53,904 nucleotides of DNA from Bacteroidaceae bacterium (GCA_024682395.1 JAIKZH010000062.1:1-53904); one strand, 5' to 3'; numbered from the stretch's first letter, positions 34,559 through 45,105 are shown. The notes: a model not told the origin generated them from the sequence alone. Made by a program: numbers and translations.

Positions 34559-36261
34559 ACGTTTTCTTGTTTGCGTTCCTTCACAAGTCCAACAGCCTCA
34601 ACAACATTTACCACATAGTCGCCAAGTTTCTCGCATTCACCGATGATATCCATATAGTAAACACCCATCTGGTAATCATACTCATGGTTATTTACATCGA
34701 TAATGTTCTGATTCTTCAACTGACTACGATAGTTATTGATTTCGTTCTCAATATTAAATGACTGAGTAACATCAATATGTTGATATTCATTCTTAGCAAC
34801 AACCACATTCATCTGTTTAAGGGCATCATCAGCAAGATTCATCATTGAATGTATATGTTCATATTGTGCTTCAGTAAAGTCAGTTTGAGAGTGTTTACGT
34901 TTTCTATTAATTGTACGTGCCAAATTATAGCAACTGTCGCAAATACTTTCGATCTCGGTCACTTCACGCAACATTCGCTGAATTTCACCTTTTGTTTCGA
35001 AACTCAAACGTCCGTCACTCACTTTATTCAGATAATCAGCTATTTCAAGTTCCATGCCGTCGCTTATACTCTCATATTTTTCGATTCGAGAATATAATTT
35101 ATTAAATTCATCCATCTTGGCAGTATGAAGCAGGCTCTGAACCATTCTGAACATTCGATGAGAACGCTGTGCGTAAAGATTTATCTCTTTCTTAGCTTCT
35201 AACACAGACAATTCGGCTGTTGACATAAGACCACCGGTAATATACTTAAGACGATATTCTTCTTCCACATCTGGGTTAGACTTAATAATACAGCATATTA
35301 TTTTTTCCAAAGGCTTGATGAACCATATAAGAATTGCGGTGTTCAAGACATTGAATAAGGTATGGAACATCGCTAAGACTGTATTTAAGATTGCTGAGTT
35401 TTCTAATGATGTACCTGGAACATATCCAACTAACCCACATACGAAATCGACAAAATACTTAAATATACATAAAACCCATATCACACCAAACACGTTGAAT
35501 ATAAGGTGTGCCATCGCTGCTCTACGGGCTTGTGTTGATGCTGACAAAGCTACAATATTTGAAGTAATTGTGGTACCAATATTCTCTCCAAGCACAAGTG
35601 CAATACCCATATATATATCAAGAACTCCTGTGGTACACAAAGTCATTGTAATTGCCATAATCACAGCAGAACTCTGAACAGAGCAAGTGAGTAAGGCTCC
35701 AATTAAAAGGAAAAGAAGGTATGAACCATAACCCCAACCACTTATAGAAGAGAAGAACTCTGTAATATTCTGATTTTCCTGCAATTGCATGCTTTGAGCA
35801 TTTTCTTTCAGGGTTGTCAATCCTAAAAGCATCAAACTCATACCTATAATAAACTCACCAGCATTTCTGTGTTTATTTGAATAGATAAGAATCATTGATA
35901 ATGCGATTGCAGCATATACAAGATATTTCATATTGAAACTACCTTGTGCCACCATAATCCATGCAGTGGCAGTAGTACCTATATTCGCTCCCATTATGAC
36001 ACTGATGGCCTGAGCCAATGTTAGCAATCCTGCACTAACAAAACTTACAGTCATAACGGTTGTGGCAGTAGAAGATTGAATAGATGTAGTAATAAAGGCA
36101 CCAGTGAGTACACCTGTGAAGCGGTTTGTGGTCATAGTTCCCAAAACATTTCTCAGTTTACTACCGGCCATTTTCTGAAGTCCTTCACTCATCACTTTCA
36201 TTCCATACATAAGTAGGGCGACAGCACCTATAAGAATGATGAAGGGTAAATAGTTCTGCAT
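34555..36261 (-). CDS. Na/Pi cotransporter family protein with PhoU-like domain
   Basis: The 568-residue protein has an N-terminal membrane half (about residues 1-320, eight or more hydrophobic segments). It contains the duplicated Gln/Ser-Ser motif of Na/Pi cotransporters: TTSIQSSTATT and, later, LTCSVQSSAVIMA. The C-terminal half (about 350-560) is helical and PhoU-like. It should import phosphate with sodium and sense or couple phosphate status through the PhoU part. The gene overlaps polA by 4 nt, so a phosphate transporter and the repair polymerase are co-translated. Confidence 0.9.
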   Translation of the reverse strand: MQNYLPFIILIGAVALLMYGMKVMSEGLQKMAGSKLRNVLGTMTTNRFTGVLTGAFITTSIQSSTATTVMTVSFVSAGLLTLAQAISVIMGANIGTTATAWIMVAQGSFNMKYLVYAAIALSMILIYSNKHRNAGEFIIGMSLMLLGLTTLKENAQSMQLQENQNITEFFSSISGWGYGSYLLFLLIGALLTCSVQSSAVIMAITMTLCTTGVLDIYMGIALVLGENIGTTITSNIVALSASTQARRAAMAHLIFNVFGVIWVLCIFKYFVDFVCGLVGYVPGTSLENSAILNTVLAMFHTLFNVLNTAILIWFIKPLEKIICCIIKSNPDVEEEYRLKYITGGLMSTAELSVLEAKKEINLYAQRSHRMFRMVQSLLHTAKMDEFNKLYSRIEKYESISDGMELEIADYLNKVSDGRLSFETKGEIQRMLREVTEIESICDSCYNLARTINRKRKHSQTDFTEAQYEHIHSMMNLADDALKQMNVVVAKNEYQHIDVTQSFNIENEINNYRSQLKNQNIIDVNNHEYDYQMGVYYMDIIGECEKLGDYVVNVVEAVGLVKERKQENV

Positions 36262-36311
36262 TTTTTATTTGATTTATATGTTAAAAATAATACAATTATA
36301 AAAATAGTTTG

Positions 36312-36344
36312 TATCTTTACAGCTGAGAAGACACATGCTTCTCA
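36312..36344 (+). promoter_or_regulatory. Possible promoter and 5' hairpin for the uridine-kinase-like gene
   Basis: TATCTTTA (36312-36319) is one base off TAnnTTTG. A 7-bp hairpin (TGAGAAG 36324-36330 with CTTCTCA 36338-36344) would lie at the very 5' end of a leader of about 73 nt. Confidence 0.35.
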
Positions 36345-36370
36345 TCAAACATAATAAAACTAATTTAGTG

Positions 36371-36378
36371 CAAAAATA
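36371..36378 (-). promoter_or_regulatory. Possible -7 box for the Na/Pi transporter-polA pair
   Basis: CAAAAATA on the plus strand reads TATTTTTG on the minus strand, matching TAnnTTTG. Predicted leader is about 100 nt. The region is A-rich, so a chance match is possible. Confidence 0.4.
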
Positions 36379-36396
36379 ATAAAAATCATATAAAAT

Positions 36397-37398
36397 ATGA
36401 AAACTGACAAAATAATTTTACGGATTTATGACGAAAAAACTCAGGAATTCAATTTTATTAATTTATTTGACATACATGATTTAAATCAGGCCATTGACAA
36501 TGGATATACAAAAGATATTATCAATATGTCGGAAATAATGCTCGACAGAAGAATCGGACTTATCGCCGACAAGATAAAACGCCCAAGTTCTCCTAAAATC
36601 ATTCTTATTTCAGGCCCATCATCAAGCGGTAAGACAACATTTACCAAGCGATTATCTCTTCACCTGATGGCACGTGGATTAAAACCTTATCCTATTTCAT
36701 TGGATGATTATTTCGTAGATCGCGAAAAAACGCCTATAGACGAAAACGGAGAATACGATTATGAATCCATCGATGCGTTAAACTTGAAATTGTTTAACAA
36801 GCACATGAAGATGTTGCTTGAGGGTAAGGAAATTATAATCCCAAAATATGATTTCCCTTCTGGACGCTCATTGCCTGAAGGACATCACATGCGTTTGGAC
36901 AACGACATGGTGTTATTGTTAGAAGGTATTCATGCCTTAAATCCTATTCTGACAAAAGAAATCCCAGACGAACTGAAATTTAAGATATATGTATCGGCTT
37001 TAGCACCGATAATCGATGAAAACGAGAAACATATAATCTCACGAACTGACAGCCGACTAATACGCAGAATCATACGAGATCATAAATATAGAGGAGCCTC
37101 TGCGTTAGCTACCATTTCAAGATGGGCAAGTGTGCGTCGTGGAGAAGAGAAATGGGTCTTCCCTTTTCAAGAATATGCCGATGTGGAATTCAATAGTGTT
37201 CAGATATATGAGTTATCGCTATTAAAGAATTATGTGAATCCATTGCTTGATGAAGTTCCTACAGACATTCCCGAATACAATATTGTATGCCGTTTGCGTG
37301 AACTACTCAACAAATTCCATTCTATCGAGGACACGTTGCTCATACCACCAGTATCTATCTTAAGAGAATTTATCGGAGGAAGCGCATTCTACTATTAG
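36397..37398 (+). CDS. Uridine kinase-like P-loop protein (short form)
   Basis: The 333-residue protein has a phosphoribulokinase/uridine-kinase domain: Walker A GPSSSGKT (73-80), SLDDYFVDREKTP shortly after, YDFPSGR, and LLEGIHALNP (Walker B region). It should phosphorylate a nucleoside or related sugar. Related Bacteroidales proteins as I recall them are about 550 residues, with an N-terminal TGS and threonyl-tRNA-synthetase-like region. Here only about 60 residues precede the kinase core, so the protein looks like a naturally short form. No sign of the missing part is seen in the 135 nt upstream. It converges on groEL across a strong terminator. Confidence 0.85.
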   Translation: MKTDKIILRIYDEKTQEFNFINLFDIHDLNQAIDNGYTKDIINMSEIMLDRRIGLIADKIKRPSSPKIILISGPSSSGKTTFTKRLSLHLMARGLKPYPISLDDYFVDREKTPIDENGEYDYESIDALNLKLFNKHMKMLLEGKEIIIPKYDFPSGRSLPEGHHMRLDNDMVLLLEGIHALNPILTKEIPDELKFKIYVSALAPIIDENEKHIISRTDSRLIRRIIRDHKYRGASALATISRWASVRRGEEKWVFPFQEYADVEFNSVQIYELSLLKNYVNPLLDEVPTDIPEYNIVCRLRELLNKFHSIEDTLLIPPVSILREFIGGSAFYY

Positions 37399-37437
37399 TA
37401 GTTGTTATTCTGACAATGACAACGTAATCAAAACATA

Positions 37438-37471
37438 AATGGGGATGAGTCAACCGTGACACATCCCCATT
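37438..37471. terminator. Bidirectional terminator between the kinase gene and groEL
   Basis: A 10-bp perfect stem (AATGGGGATG / CATCCCCATT) encloses a 14-nt loop containing a further 4-bp GTCA/TGAC helix. T-rich sequence follows on both strands. Confidence 0.88.
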
Positions 37472-37494
37472 CTTATTAATAAACAATATATCTA

Positions 37495-39138
<1,644 letters not shown>

Positions 39139-39151
39139 TTACAATTTAACT

Positions 39152-39424
39152 TTATCCTAAAACTGCCAATACGTCATTTTGACGCATGATCAAATATTTC
39201 TTTCCTTCAAATTCAATTTCATTTCCAGAATATTTGCCATAAAGAACCTGGTCACCTACTTTAAGAACCATTTCTTCATCCTTTGTTCCGTTACCAACAG
39301 CTATTACTTCACCTTGAAGAGGTTTTTCTTTTGCAGTATCAGGAATAATAATACCGCCAACTGTCTTTTCTTCAGCCGGTGCAGGAAGTACTAACACACG
39401 GTCTGCTAATGGTTTAATGTTCAT
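39152..39424 (-). CDS. groES: Co-chaperonin GroES
   Basis: This is the 10-kDa lid of the GroEL cage, 90 residues, starting [12 protein letters not shown]. It has the mobile loop around [18 protein letters not shown] and ends DVLAVLG. It is first in the operon with groEL. No CIRCE element was found upstream; instead a TGACA-N3-TGTCA dyad lies about 140 nt before the start. Confidence 0.98.
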   Translation of the reverse strand: MNIKPLADRVLVLPAPAEEKTVGGIIIPDTAKEKPLQGEVIAVGNGTKDEEMVLKVGDQVLYGKYSGNEIEFEGKKYLIMRQNDVLAVLG

Positions 39425-39561
39425 AATCTTGATTATATTTAATTGTTATACATTTTATCTATGTTTTATTGCAAAGGTTTCGTTTATCATATAACCTTCC
39501 GCATAGAATAAAAACAAACTACATGCCAATCACACTATGCTGACAATTATATTTCATTGTA

Positions 39562-39574
39562 TGACAGTTTGTCA
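39562..39574. promoter_or_regulatory. TGACA-N3-TGTCA dyad upstream of groES
   Basis: A perfect 5+3+5 dyad (TGACAGTTTGTCA) lies 138 nt before groES, with a further TGACA half-site at 39541-39545. The position suits a heat-shock or other operator for groESL, but the regulator is unknown. A weak -7-like box (AACCTTTG, complement of 39473-39480) lies closer to the gene. Confidence 0.45.
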
Positions 39575-39604
39575 CACTAAATCAAAACGAACTTGATTAT
39601 AATA

Positions 39605-39637
39605 AAATCCTCCCACCAATATACGATGAGAGGATTT
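39605..39637 (-). terminator. Terminator after the broken PstS-like gene
   Basis: An 8-bp perfect stem (AAATCCTC / GAGGATTT) with a 17-nt loop is followed on the minus strand by TTTATTAT. It separates the minus-strand PstS-like gene from groES. Confidence 0.7.
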
Positions 39638-39713
39638 ATATAACTAAAACTTACAGCAATATTGTTAATGCTTTCAATTATCTTAATTAACTAATTGAGA
39701 TGACACACTTACG

Positions 39714-40961
39714 TTATTTCATACAAATCTTCTTTGTAAGTTTCTCTCCACCAGCAAACCACACTGACACCATATATACTCCGTGCATATCCGATGGTAA
39801 AGAAAACTTATTAGCATTTGTTGTATTTTGATAAATGGTTCGTCCTTGCATGTCGGCAACTTCAATTCTTTGAGCAGGTTCTTCTGATATAATGTTTATT
39901 GTGTGATCTCGGATTGTTATATCAGCATTTACCTTAGACACATTACTGATGCTGGCAGCTTTTGGCAATGGGATATATCCACTTTCGTCAACTATACTCT
40001 GTCCCTCATCTGTTGTCAAAAACTCATATATCTTATATGCAACCTAGGACTTATCAATATCGGAACGTACTGATGCATAAACGTTTGTGATATACGGATA
40101 AGTGCCGTTTATGATATTATCTTTTGTCGCCGCAACATTGTTTACACCAATAGCTTTTGAAGGTCTAGGGGCTATAGGGGAAAAAAGAAAATCACAATAA
40201 TAGAAAGACGTATATGTTAAACCTGTTTGATTTTCTTTGATAAAATAATATTCAGGAATCATACTCGAGCCTAGAGGACGCATCCCCGAGTTTGTAGTAG
40301 TTTCAAGTAAAGAAGAGGGGGTATGTCCATCCATAACCATGGAATTAAATAGTTCTCTTGTGTCAATATATGATGGTTGTAAAGCAGCTGTTATCGTTGC
40401 ATCCTCACCTCCAACTTCGTTCCAATTAGTAATATTTCCAGTATATATACCTTGTATTTGATCAATGCTTAGGTTATTGACTGGATTTGATTGGTTCACT
40501 ATAAAGGCAAGGGCATCTACAGCTATCGGTTTTTCCAACAAGGTCACACCCTGTTCATCTGCATACTCTTTTTCTTCATCAGAAATCCTCCTTTGGTTGA
40601 TAATTAAATCCGACTTATTTTCAATTAGATTGAGAAATGAATCATGAGTTTTATTTAATGGCAAACGACTACTAATAAAACTTCGTTCCTCTGAAGTATA
40701 ATCATAATATGTAGTCATCGCAAGTTCTAGGTAGCCTTCTCCAGAGCCCAAAGGTGGCTGTAGATTCCAGAAATAATCCACTCCTAACAATTTTGCAATA
40801 ATAAGACGACGAAGAGAAAATGTAGAATAATAACCATCAATTATTGGTAAATTATCAATCTCAACTTCTTCACCATCAAGCAAAAGCTTTGGAGGTTTCT
40901 CAGCTCGAGATATGCTGGAACAGAACAAAGCAATAAGAACTAAAATATATACTTTTTTCAT
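39714..40961 (-). pseudogene. PstS-like phosphate-binding protein with sorting tail, interrupted by in-frame TAG
   Basis: The reading frame from ATG 40961 is a secreted PstS-like protein: signal peptide (cleavage near SRA-EK), then periplasmic-binding-protein signatures such as IQGIYTGNITNWNEVGG. Codon 306 is TAG (40044-40046). The same frame then continues through VAYKIYEFLTTDEGQSIV and GYIPLP, the normal end of the PstS fold. A C-terminal domain of about 70 residues follows, resembling a type IX secretion sorting domain (VADMQGRTIYQ, HGVYMVSV, LTKKICMK). Everything except the one stop codon is intact, so this is a recent nonsense mutation, a sequencing error or programmed readthrough. The truncated product would lack the last helix and the sorting tail. 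An internal ATG (40019) could begin a 101-residue fragment. Confidence 0.85.
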
Positions 40962-41012
40962 GATATAAATACTTAAGTTTTTAAATTAAGGTAAAACATT
41001 AATATTGCATTG

Positions 41013-41044
41013 CAAAGATAAAAAAGAAATGAGTATCCACCAAA
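41013..41044 (-). promoter_or_regulatory. Full-consensus promoter of the PstS-like gene
   Basis: On the minus strand, TTTG (complement of 41041-41044), a 20-bp spacer, then TATCTTTG (complement of 41013-41020). Predicted transcription start is near 41008, giving a leader of about 47 nt. The promoter is intact although the gene carries a stop codon. Confidence 0.75.
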
Positions 41045-41103
41045 TTTCGTCATAATTATATTCAAAAAAGGCTGAGAATGAATTAAATTCATGCGCCACG
41101 TAG

Positions 41104-41244
41104 ACATGGAAGATTAGGATATCGGCATATATTTTCAATGCGTTGAAAGGGAAAAAAGCCATTTACAACAAAAAGAACGGATCGGTAGCATTCCAACAAC
41201 TTATCAGTCATAATAAGATATATCGCGTCATAAATTCAAAATGA
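41104..41244 (+). other. Possible remnant of a lost coding sequence
   Basis: A 46-codon open stretch without a start codon, after an in-frame TAG, encodes a plausible protein tail (contains ALKGKKAIYNKKNGSVAF and ends YRVINSK). It sits in the 368-nt gap between the PstS-like gene and prmC. It could be the decayed end of a former gene or chance; no promoter or start is visible. Confidence 0.25.
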
Positions 41245-41314
41245 TTAATTTCTTTTAAACGAGAATTAACATTGAATTCATCACAAACTATGAATTTGTT
41301 TCTTATTTTTTTGT

Positions 41315-41322
41315 TACCTTTG
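41315..41322 (+). promoter_or_regulatory. -7 promoter box immediately before prmC
   Basis: TACCTTTG matches TAnnTTTG and ends 7 nt before the prmC ATG (41330), predicting an essentially leaderless mRNA. A TTTG (41295-41298) lies 16 bp upstream, closer than the usual 19-21. Confidence 0.55.
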
Positions 41323-41329
41323 TACTCAA

Positions 41330-42196
41330 ATGTCACAGTTATATTCACATATCCGAAAACAACTTACAACATTATTCGATGAACATGAAGCATCTGCAAT
41401 AGCATTTATTCTATTGGAAGATGCATCTGGCTTATCTCGAACTGATGTGTTAATGGGACGTGATGATCTTTTAGGTGAAGAAGAAAAAGTGAAACTAAAT
41501 AACATGGTTCAACGTGTGTTAAAACACGAACCTATACAATATGTGACAGGAAAAACTTTATTTGCAGAATTAAACATCCATGTGGCTCCTGGAGTACTTA
41601 TTCCACGTCCAGAAACTGAAGAATTAGTTGATTTAGCATGTTCAAGACTTAAAGCCCTATCAACACCAAAAGTTCTTGATATAGGCACTGGAAGCGGATG
41701 TATTGCACTTGGAATTAAAAACCATATTCCTAATGCTGAAGTACATGCTTGCGACATAAGCGATAAAGCACTACAAATAGCCAAAGATAATGCAAAAAGA
41801 CTGAATCTTGATGTTCAATTCCATCAGATTGACATATTGGCTCCAGATATTGCAAATAATAAATTGAACAACTTTGATGCAATTATAAGCAATCCTCCTT
41901 ATATTTGTAACGAAGAAAAGAAGGAAATGGACAAGAATGTATTGGAAAATGAACCACATACAGCCCTTTTTGTTCCAGACAACGACCCTTTGCTTTTTTA
42001 CAAAGCCATTACTGAGAAAGCTATAGTGCTTCTTAAGGAGAAAGGTATTCTGGCATTCGAAATAAACCGACGATTCGGATGTGAGATAAAAGAGTTAATG
42101 GAACAACACGGATTCACCAATACTGAAATCATAAAAGATCAATTCTGTAACAACAGAATAGTAATAGGTAATTATGAAAAAAAACATAACTGTTGA
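41330..42196 (+). CDS. prmC: Peptide chain release factor N5-glutamine methyltransferase
   Basis: PrmC methylates the GGQ glutamine of release factors RF1 and RF2, raising termination efficiency. The 288-residue protein has the AdoMet-binding GTGSG (119-123), IPRPETEELV before it, and the substrate-glutamine-binding NPPY (188-191). The length is normal. A -7 promoter box ends 7 nt upstream, so the transcript may have almost no leader. The gene overlaps recX by 23 nt. Confidence 0.94.
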   Translation: MSQLYSHIRKQLTTLFDEHEASAIAFILLEDASGLSRTDVLMGRDDLLGEEEKVKLNNMVQRVLKHEPIQYVTGKTLFAELNIHVAPGVLIPRPETEELVDLACSRLKALSTPKVLDIGTGSGCIALGIKNHIPNAEVHACDISDKALQIAKDNAKRLNLDVQFHQIDILAPDIANNKLNNFDAIISNPPYICNEEKKEMDKNVLENEPHTALFVPDNDPLLFYKAITEKAIVLLKEKGILAFEINRRFGCEIKELMEQHGFTNTEIIKDQFCNNRIVIGNYEKKHNC

Positions 42197-42659
42197 AGAA
42201 GCATATACCCGACTGAGTGCCAAATGCGCCAGAGCGGAACATTGTGCATACGACCTACAAAAGGATATGAAACGATGGGAAATGCCAGACAAGCAACAGG
42301 CTGAAATAATAAAAAGACTGACGAACGATAATTTCCTTAATGAAGAACGTTATGCCCATGCGTTTGTCAAAGACAAATTCAGATATAATAAATGGGGAGC
42401 AGCACGTTTACGTCAGGAATTGAGAATGAGAAACATCAATGAAAATATCATTGAAGATGCATTAACAGAAATCAGCGAAGACGAAATAATAGAATCTTTA
42501 AGAAAACTGATTAAACAGAAAAAAGAAACTATCAAGGCTAAATCAGATTATGAATTGAAAGGCAAACTTATACGATTTGCCATGTCAAGAGGATTCAGTT
42601 ATTCTACAATCAGTAAAGTTATCGACACCGACAACATACAAAACGATGAAGATTATTAA
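42174..42659 (+). CDS. recX: Regulatory protein RecX
   Basis: RecX modulates RecA filaments. The 161-residue protein is helical throughout and has RecX repeat-like segments: LTNDNFLNEERYAHAFVKDK, then WGAARLRQELRMRNI. It overlaps the end of prmC by 23 nt and the start of comF by 14 nt, so it is tightly coupled on both sides. recA is not in this window. Confidence 0.88.
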   Translation: MKKNITVEEAYTRLSAKCARAEHCAYDLQKDMKRWEMPDKQQAEIIKRLTNDNFLNEERYAHAFVKDKFRYNKWGAARLRQELRMRNINENIIEDALTEISEDEIIESLRKLIKQKKETIKAKSDYELKGKLIRFAMSRGFSYSTISKVIDTDNIQNDEDY

Positions 42660-43380
42660 TGATATCATAAACTTATTATTACCTCGGTTTTGTATCATGT
42701 GTAATCACAGATTAGCCGGCAATGATAAATATATCTGCGTTGACTGTCTCATGCAACTGCAGAGAACCCACTCACATTTGGTTGACGAAAACCCTATTGA
42801 AAAGGTTTTTTGGTATCACACCCCAATAGAGAAGGCCGTATCATGGTTCTTCTATGAAGGAGAACAATCACGACACATTCTTTATGAGATGAAATATCAT
42901 AATAGACCAAATATAGGAAAATATCTTGGCAGCATCATGGCTGAAGATATAAAAAGTTCAAATTATTTCGATGGAATCGATATAATAGTACCAGTTCCAC
43001 TACATTGGAAACGTCGGATTAAACGAGGATACAATCAAAGCTATTATATTGCAAAAGGTATAAGTGAAGCAACAGGGATACCTGTTAACACGAAAATAAT
43101 AAAAAGGATTGTCAATAATCCTACACAGACTCACCTGTCACATTCAGAACGCCAAAATAATGTAAACGGGATATTCAAACTGAAAAAACCTGAATTGATC
43201 GAAGGAAAACATGTTTTACTTGTGGATGATGTCATCACAACTGGCGCAACCACGATAGAATGTGCAAAATCAATGATGAAGGCACCCGATGTTAGGTTTT
43301 CCATAATTAGTTTGGCATATGCAGGACCACACTTTTATATCAACCCAGATAATCCATCAGCATATAATCAGTTAGCATGA
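42646..43380 (+). CDS. comF: ComF family phosphoribosyltransferase-like protein
   Basis: ComF proteins are linked to DNA uptake in competent bacteria and are also kept in many species not known to be competent. From ATG 42646 the protein is about 244 residues, with an N-terminal four-cysteine zinc finger (C16, C19, C31, C34) and a C-terminal phosphoribosyltransferase site (LLVDDVITTGAT). An in-frame codon further upstream (42577) lies deep inside recX, so the later start is chosen. It overlaps dusB by 4 nt (ATGA). Confidence 0.87.
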   Translation: MKIINDIINLLLPRFCIMCNHRLAGNDKYICVDCLMQLQRTHSHLVDENPIEKVFWYHTPIEKAVSWFFYEGEQSRHILYEMKYHNRPNIGKYLGSIMAEDIKSSNYFDGIDIIVPVPLHWKRRIKRGYNQSYYIAKGISEATGIPVNTKIIKRIVNNPTQTHLSHSERQNNVNGIFKLKKPELIEGKHVLLVDDVITTGATTIECAKSMMKAPDVRFSIISLAYAGPHFYINPDNPSAYNQLA

Positions 43381-44366
43381 AAATATCAAATATAGATTTA
43401 GGCAAACGACCTGTACTTCTTGCACCTATGGAAGATGTTACAGACCAGGCATTCAGACTCTTATGTAAAGAATTCGGTGCATCTATGGTGTATAGCGAAT
43501 TCGTCAGCAGTGATGCCCTGATTCGTAATGTAAACCGTTCTATCCAGAAAATCACTGTTTGTGATGAAGAACGCCCTGTAGCTGTACAAATATACGGACG
43601 CGATGTAGAATCAATGGTGGAAGCAGCACGTATTATTGAATCAGAGGCACATCCCGACATTCTTGATATAAACTTCGGATGTCCTGTAAAAAAAGTGGCT
43701 GGAAAAGGAGCAGGTGCCGGAATGTTAAAAAATATCCCGCTAATGCTTGATATTACACAAGCTGTTGTCAAAGCTGTAAACATACCTGTAACAGTAAAGA
43801 CTCGATTAGGATGGGATCACGAAAACAAGATTATCACCACATTAGCTGAGCAACTACAAGACTGTGGTATTCAAGCACTTACCATTCACGGACGCACACG
43901 TAGTCAGATGTACACAGGAGAAGCCGACTGGACACTTATTCGTGACGTGAAAAACAATCCGCGAATAACTATACCAATAATAGGAAACGGAGATGTTACT
44001 ACCCCAGAAAGAGCCAAAGAATGTTTTGACCTTTATGGAGTGGATGCAGTGATGGTAGGACGTGCCACATTTGGTCGTCCATGGATTTTTAAGGAAATAC
44101 GTCATTATCTTGACACAGGAGAACATATAGAAGGTCTGACTAATAGTTGGAAACTCAATGTTTTGAGAGAACAGATTAAAAAAAGTGTAGAATACTGTAC
44201 AAAAGGAGAATTAGGTGGAATTCTACATGTCAGACGCCATTTAGCAGCCTCACCTTTGTTTAAAGGCATTCCCGATTTCAGACAGACAAGAATAAGAATG
44301 CTTCGCGCAGAATCAATGGAAGAATTATTTGCCATATTAAATGAAATTGAACAAAGGATATGTTAA
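43377..44366 (+). CDS. dusB: tRNA-dihydrouridine synthase
   Basis: This FMN enzyme reduces uridine in the tRNA D-loop. The 329-residue TIM-barrel protein opens with LAPMEDVTDQAFR and has the catalytic cysteine in NFGCPVKKVAGKGAGAGML. TIHGRTRSQMYTGEADW and VMVGRATFGRPW follow in the usual order. This pattern is closest to the DusB group, though the choice among Dus paralogues is tentative. It overlaps comF by 4 nt. Confidence 0.9.
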   Translation: MKISNIDLGKRPVLLAPMEDVTDQAFRLLCKEFGASMVYSEFVSSDALIRNVNRSIQKITVCDEERPVAVQIYGRDVESMVEAARIIESEAHPDILDINFGCPVKKVAGKGAGAGMLKNIPLMLDITQAVVKAVNIPVTVKTRLGWDHENKIITTLAEQLQDCGIQALTIHGRTRSQMYTGEADWTLIRDVKNNPRITIPIIGNGDVTTPERAKECFDLYGVDAVMVGRATFGRPWIFKEIRHYLDTGEHIEGLTNSWKLNVLREQIKKSVEYCTKGELGGILHVRRHLAASPLFKGIPDFRQTRIRMLRAESMEELFAILNEIEQRIC

Positions 44367-44425
44367 TAGATCATTAATATATTGGTTTTCTTTATTAATA
44401 ATAAAGATGTGTCAAAAAAAAGATG

Positions 44426-44433
44426 TAACTTTG
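44426..44433 (+). promoter_or_regulatory. -7 promoter box for pyrE and downstream genes
   Basis: TAACTTTG matches TAnnTTTG, 28 nt before the pyrE ATG; the predicted leader is about 24 nt. No TTTG box is seen at the expected distance. Confidence 0.55.
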
Positions 44434-44461
44434 CAACCAAATACAAAAAAAGAAAAGAAAT

Positions 44462-45094
44462 ATGAACAGATTACAAACACAGTTTGCAGCAAAGCTGCTT
44501 GAAGTAAAAGCAATTAAGTTACAACCACAAGACCCTTTTACTTGGGCATCAGGATGGAAATCACCTTTCTATTGCGATAACCGCAAGACATTATCGTTCC
44601 CTTCATTGAGAACATATGTCAAGACAGAACTCACTCGTCTTATCATGGAAGAGTTTCCTGAGGCTGAAGCTGTAGCAGGAGTTGCTACAGGTGCCATCGC
44701 ACAAGGAGCACTCGTTGCAGACGTGCTTGGACTTCCTTTTGCATACGTACGTTCTAAGCCAAAAGATCATGGTCTTGAGAATCTTATAGAAGGTGAACTT
44801 AAGCCAGGAAGCAAGGTTATCGTGGTAGAAGACCTTATATCAACAGGAGGAAGTAGTTTGAAGGCTGTTGAAGCTTTACGCAAAGCAGGTATGGAAGTTA
44901 TAGGTATGGTAGCATCATATACATATGGTTTCCCTATCGCCGAACAGGCTTTTGCCGATGCTAAAGTAAAATTAGTGACTTTGACAAACTATGAAGCCGT
45001 GTTAGAAGTTGCAAAACAAATTGGTTATATCACAGAAGAACAAATTCCAACACTCAACGAGTGGCGTAATGATCCTGCAAACTGGATGAAATAA
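44462..45094 (+). CDS. pyrE: Orotate phosphoribosyltransferase
   Basis: PyrE joins orotate to PRPP to make OMP in pyrimidine synthesis. The 210-residue protein has the PRPP-binding loop VIVVEDLISTGGSS and an upstream YVRSKPKDHG substrate-binding stretch. The length is normal. It appears to lead a transcript through the SRPBCC protein (11-nt gap), argH and the aldo/keto reductase. Confidence 0.95.
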   Translation: MNRLQTQFAAKLLEVKAIKLQPQDPFTWASGWKSPFYCDNRKTLSFPSLRTYVKTELTRLIMEEFPEAEAVAGVATGAIAQGALVADVLGLPFAYVRSKPKDHGLENLIEGELKPGSKVIVVEDLISTGGSSLKAVEALRKAGMEVIGMVASYTYGFPIAEQAFADAKVKLVTLTNYEAVLEVAKQIGYITEEQIPTLNEWRNDPANWMK

Positions 45095-45105
45095 AAACAA
45101 ATCAG

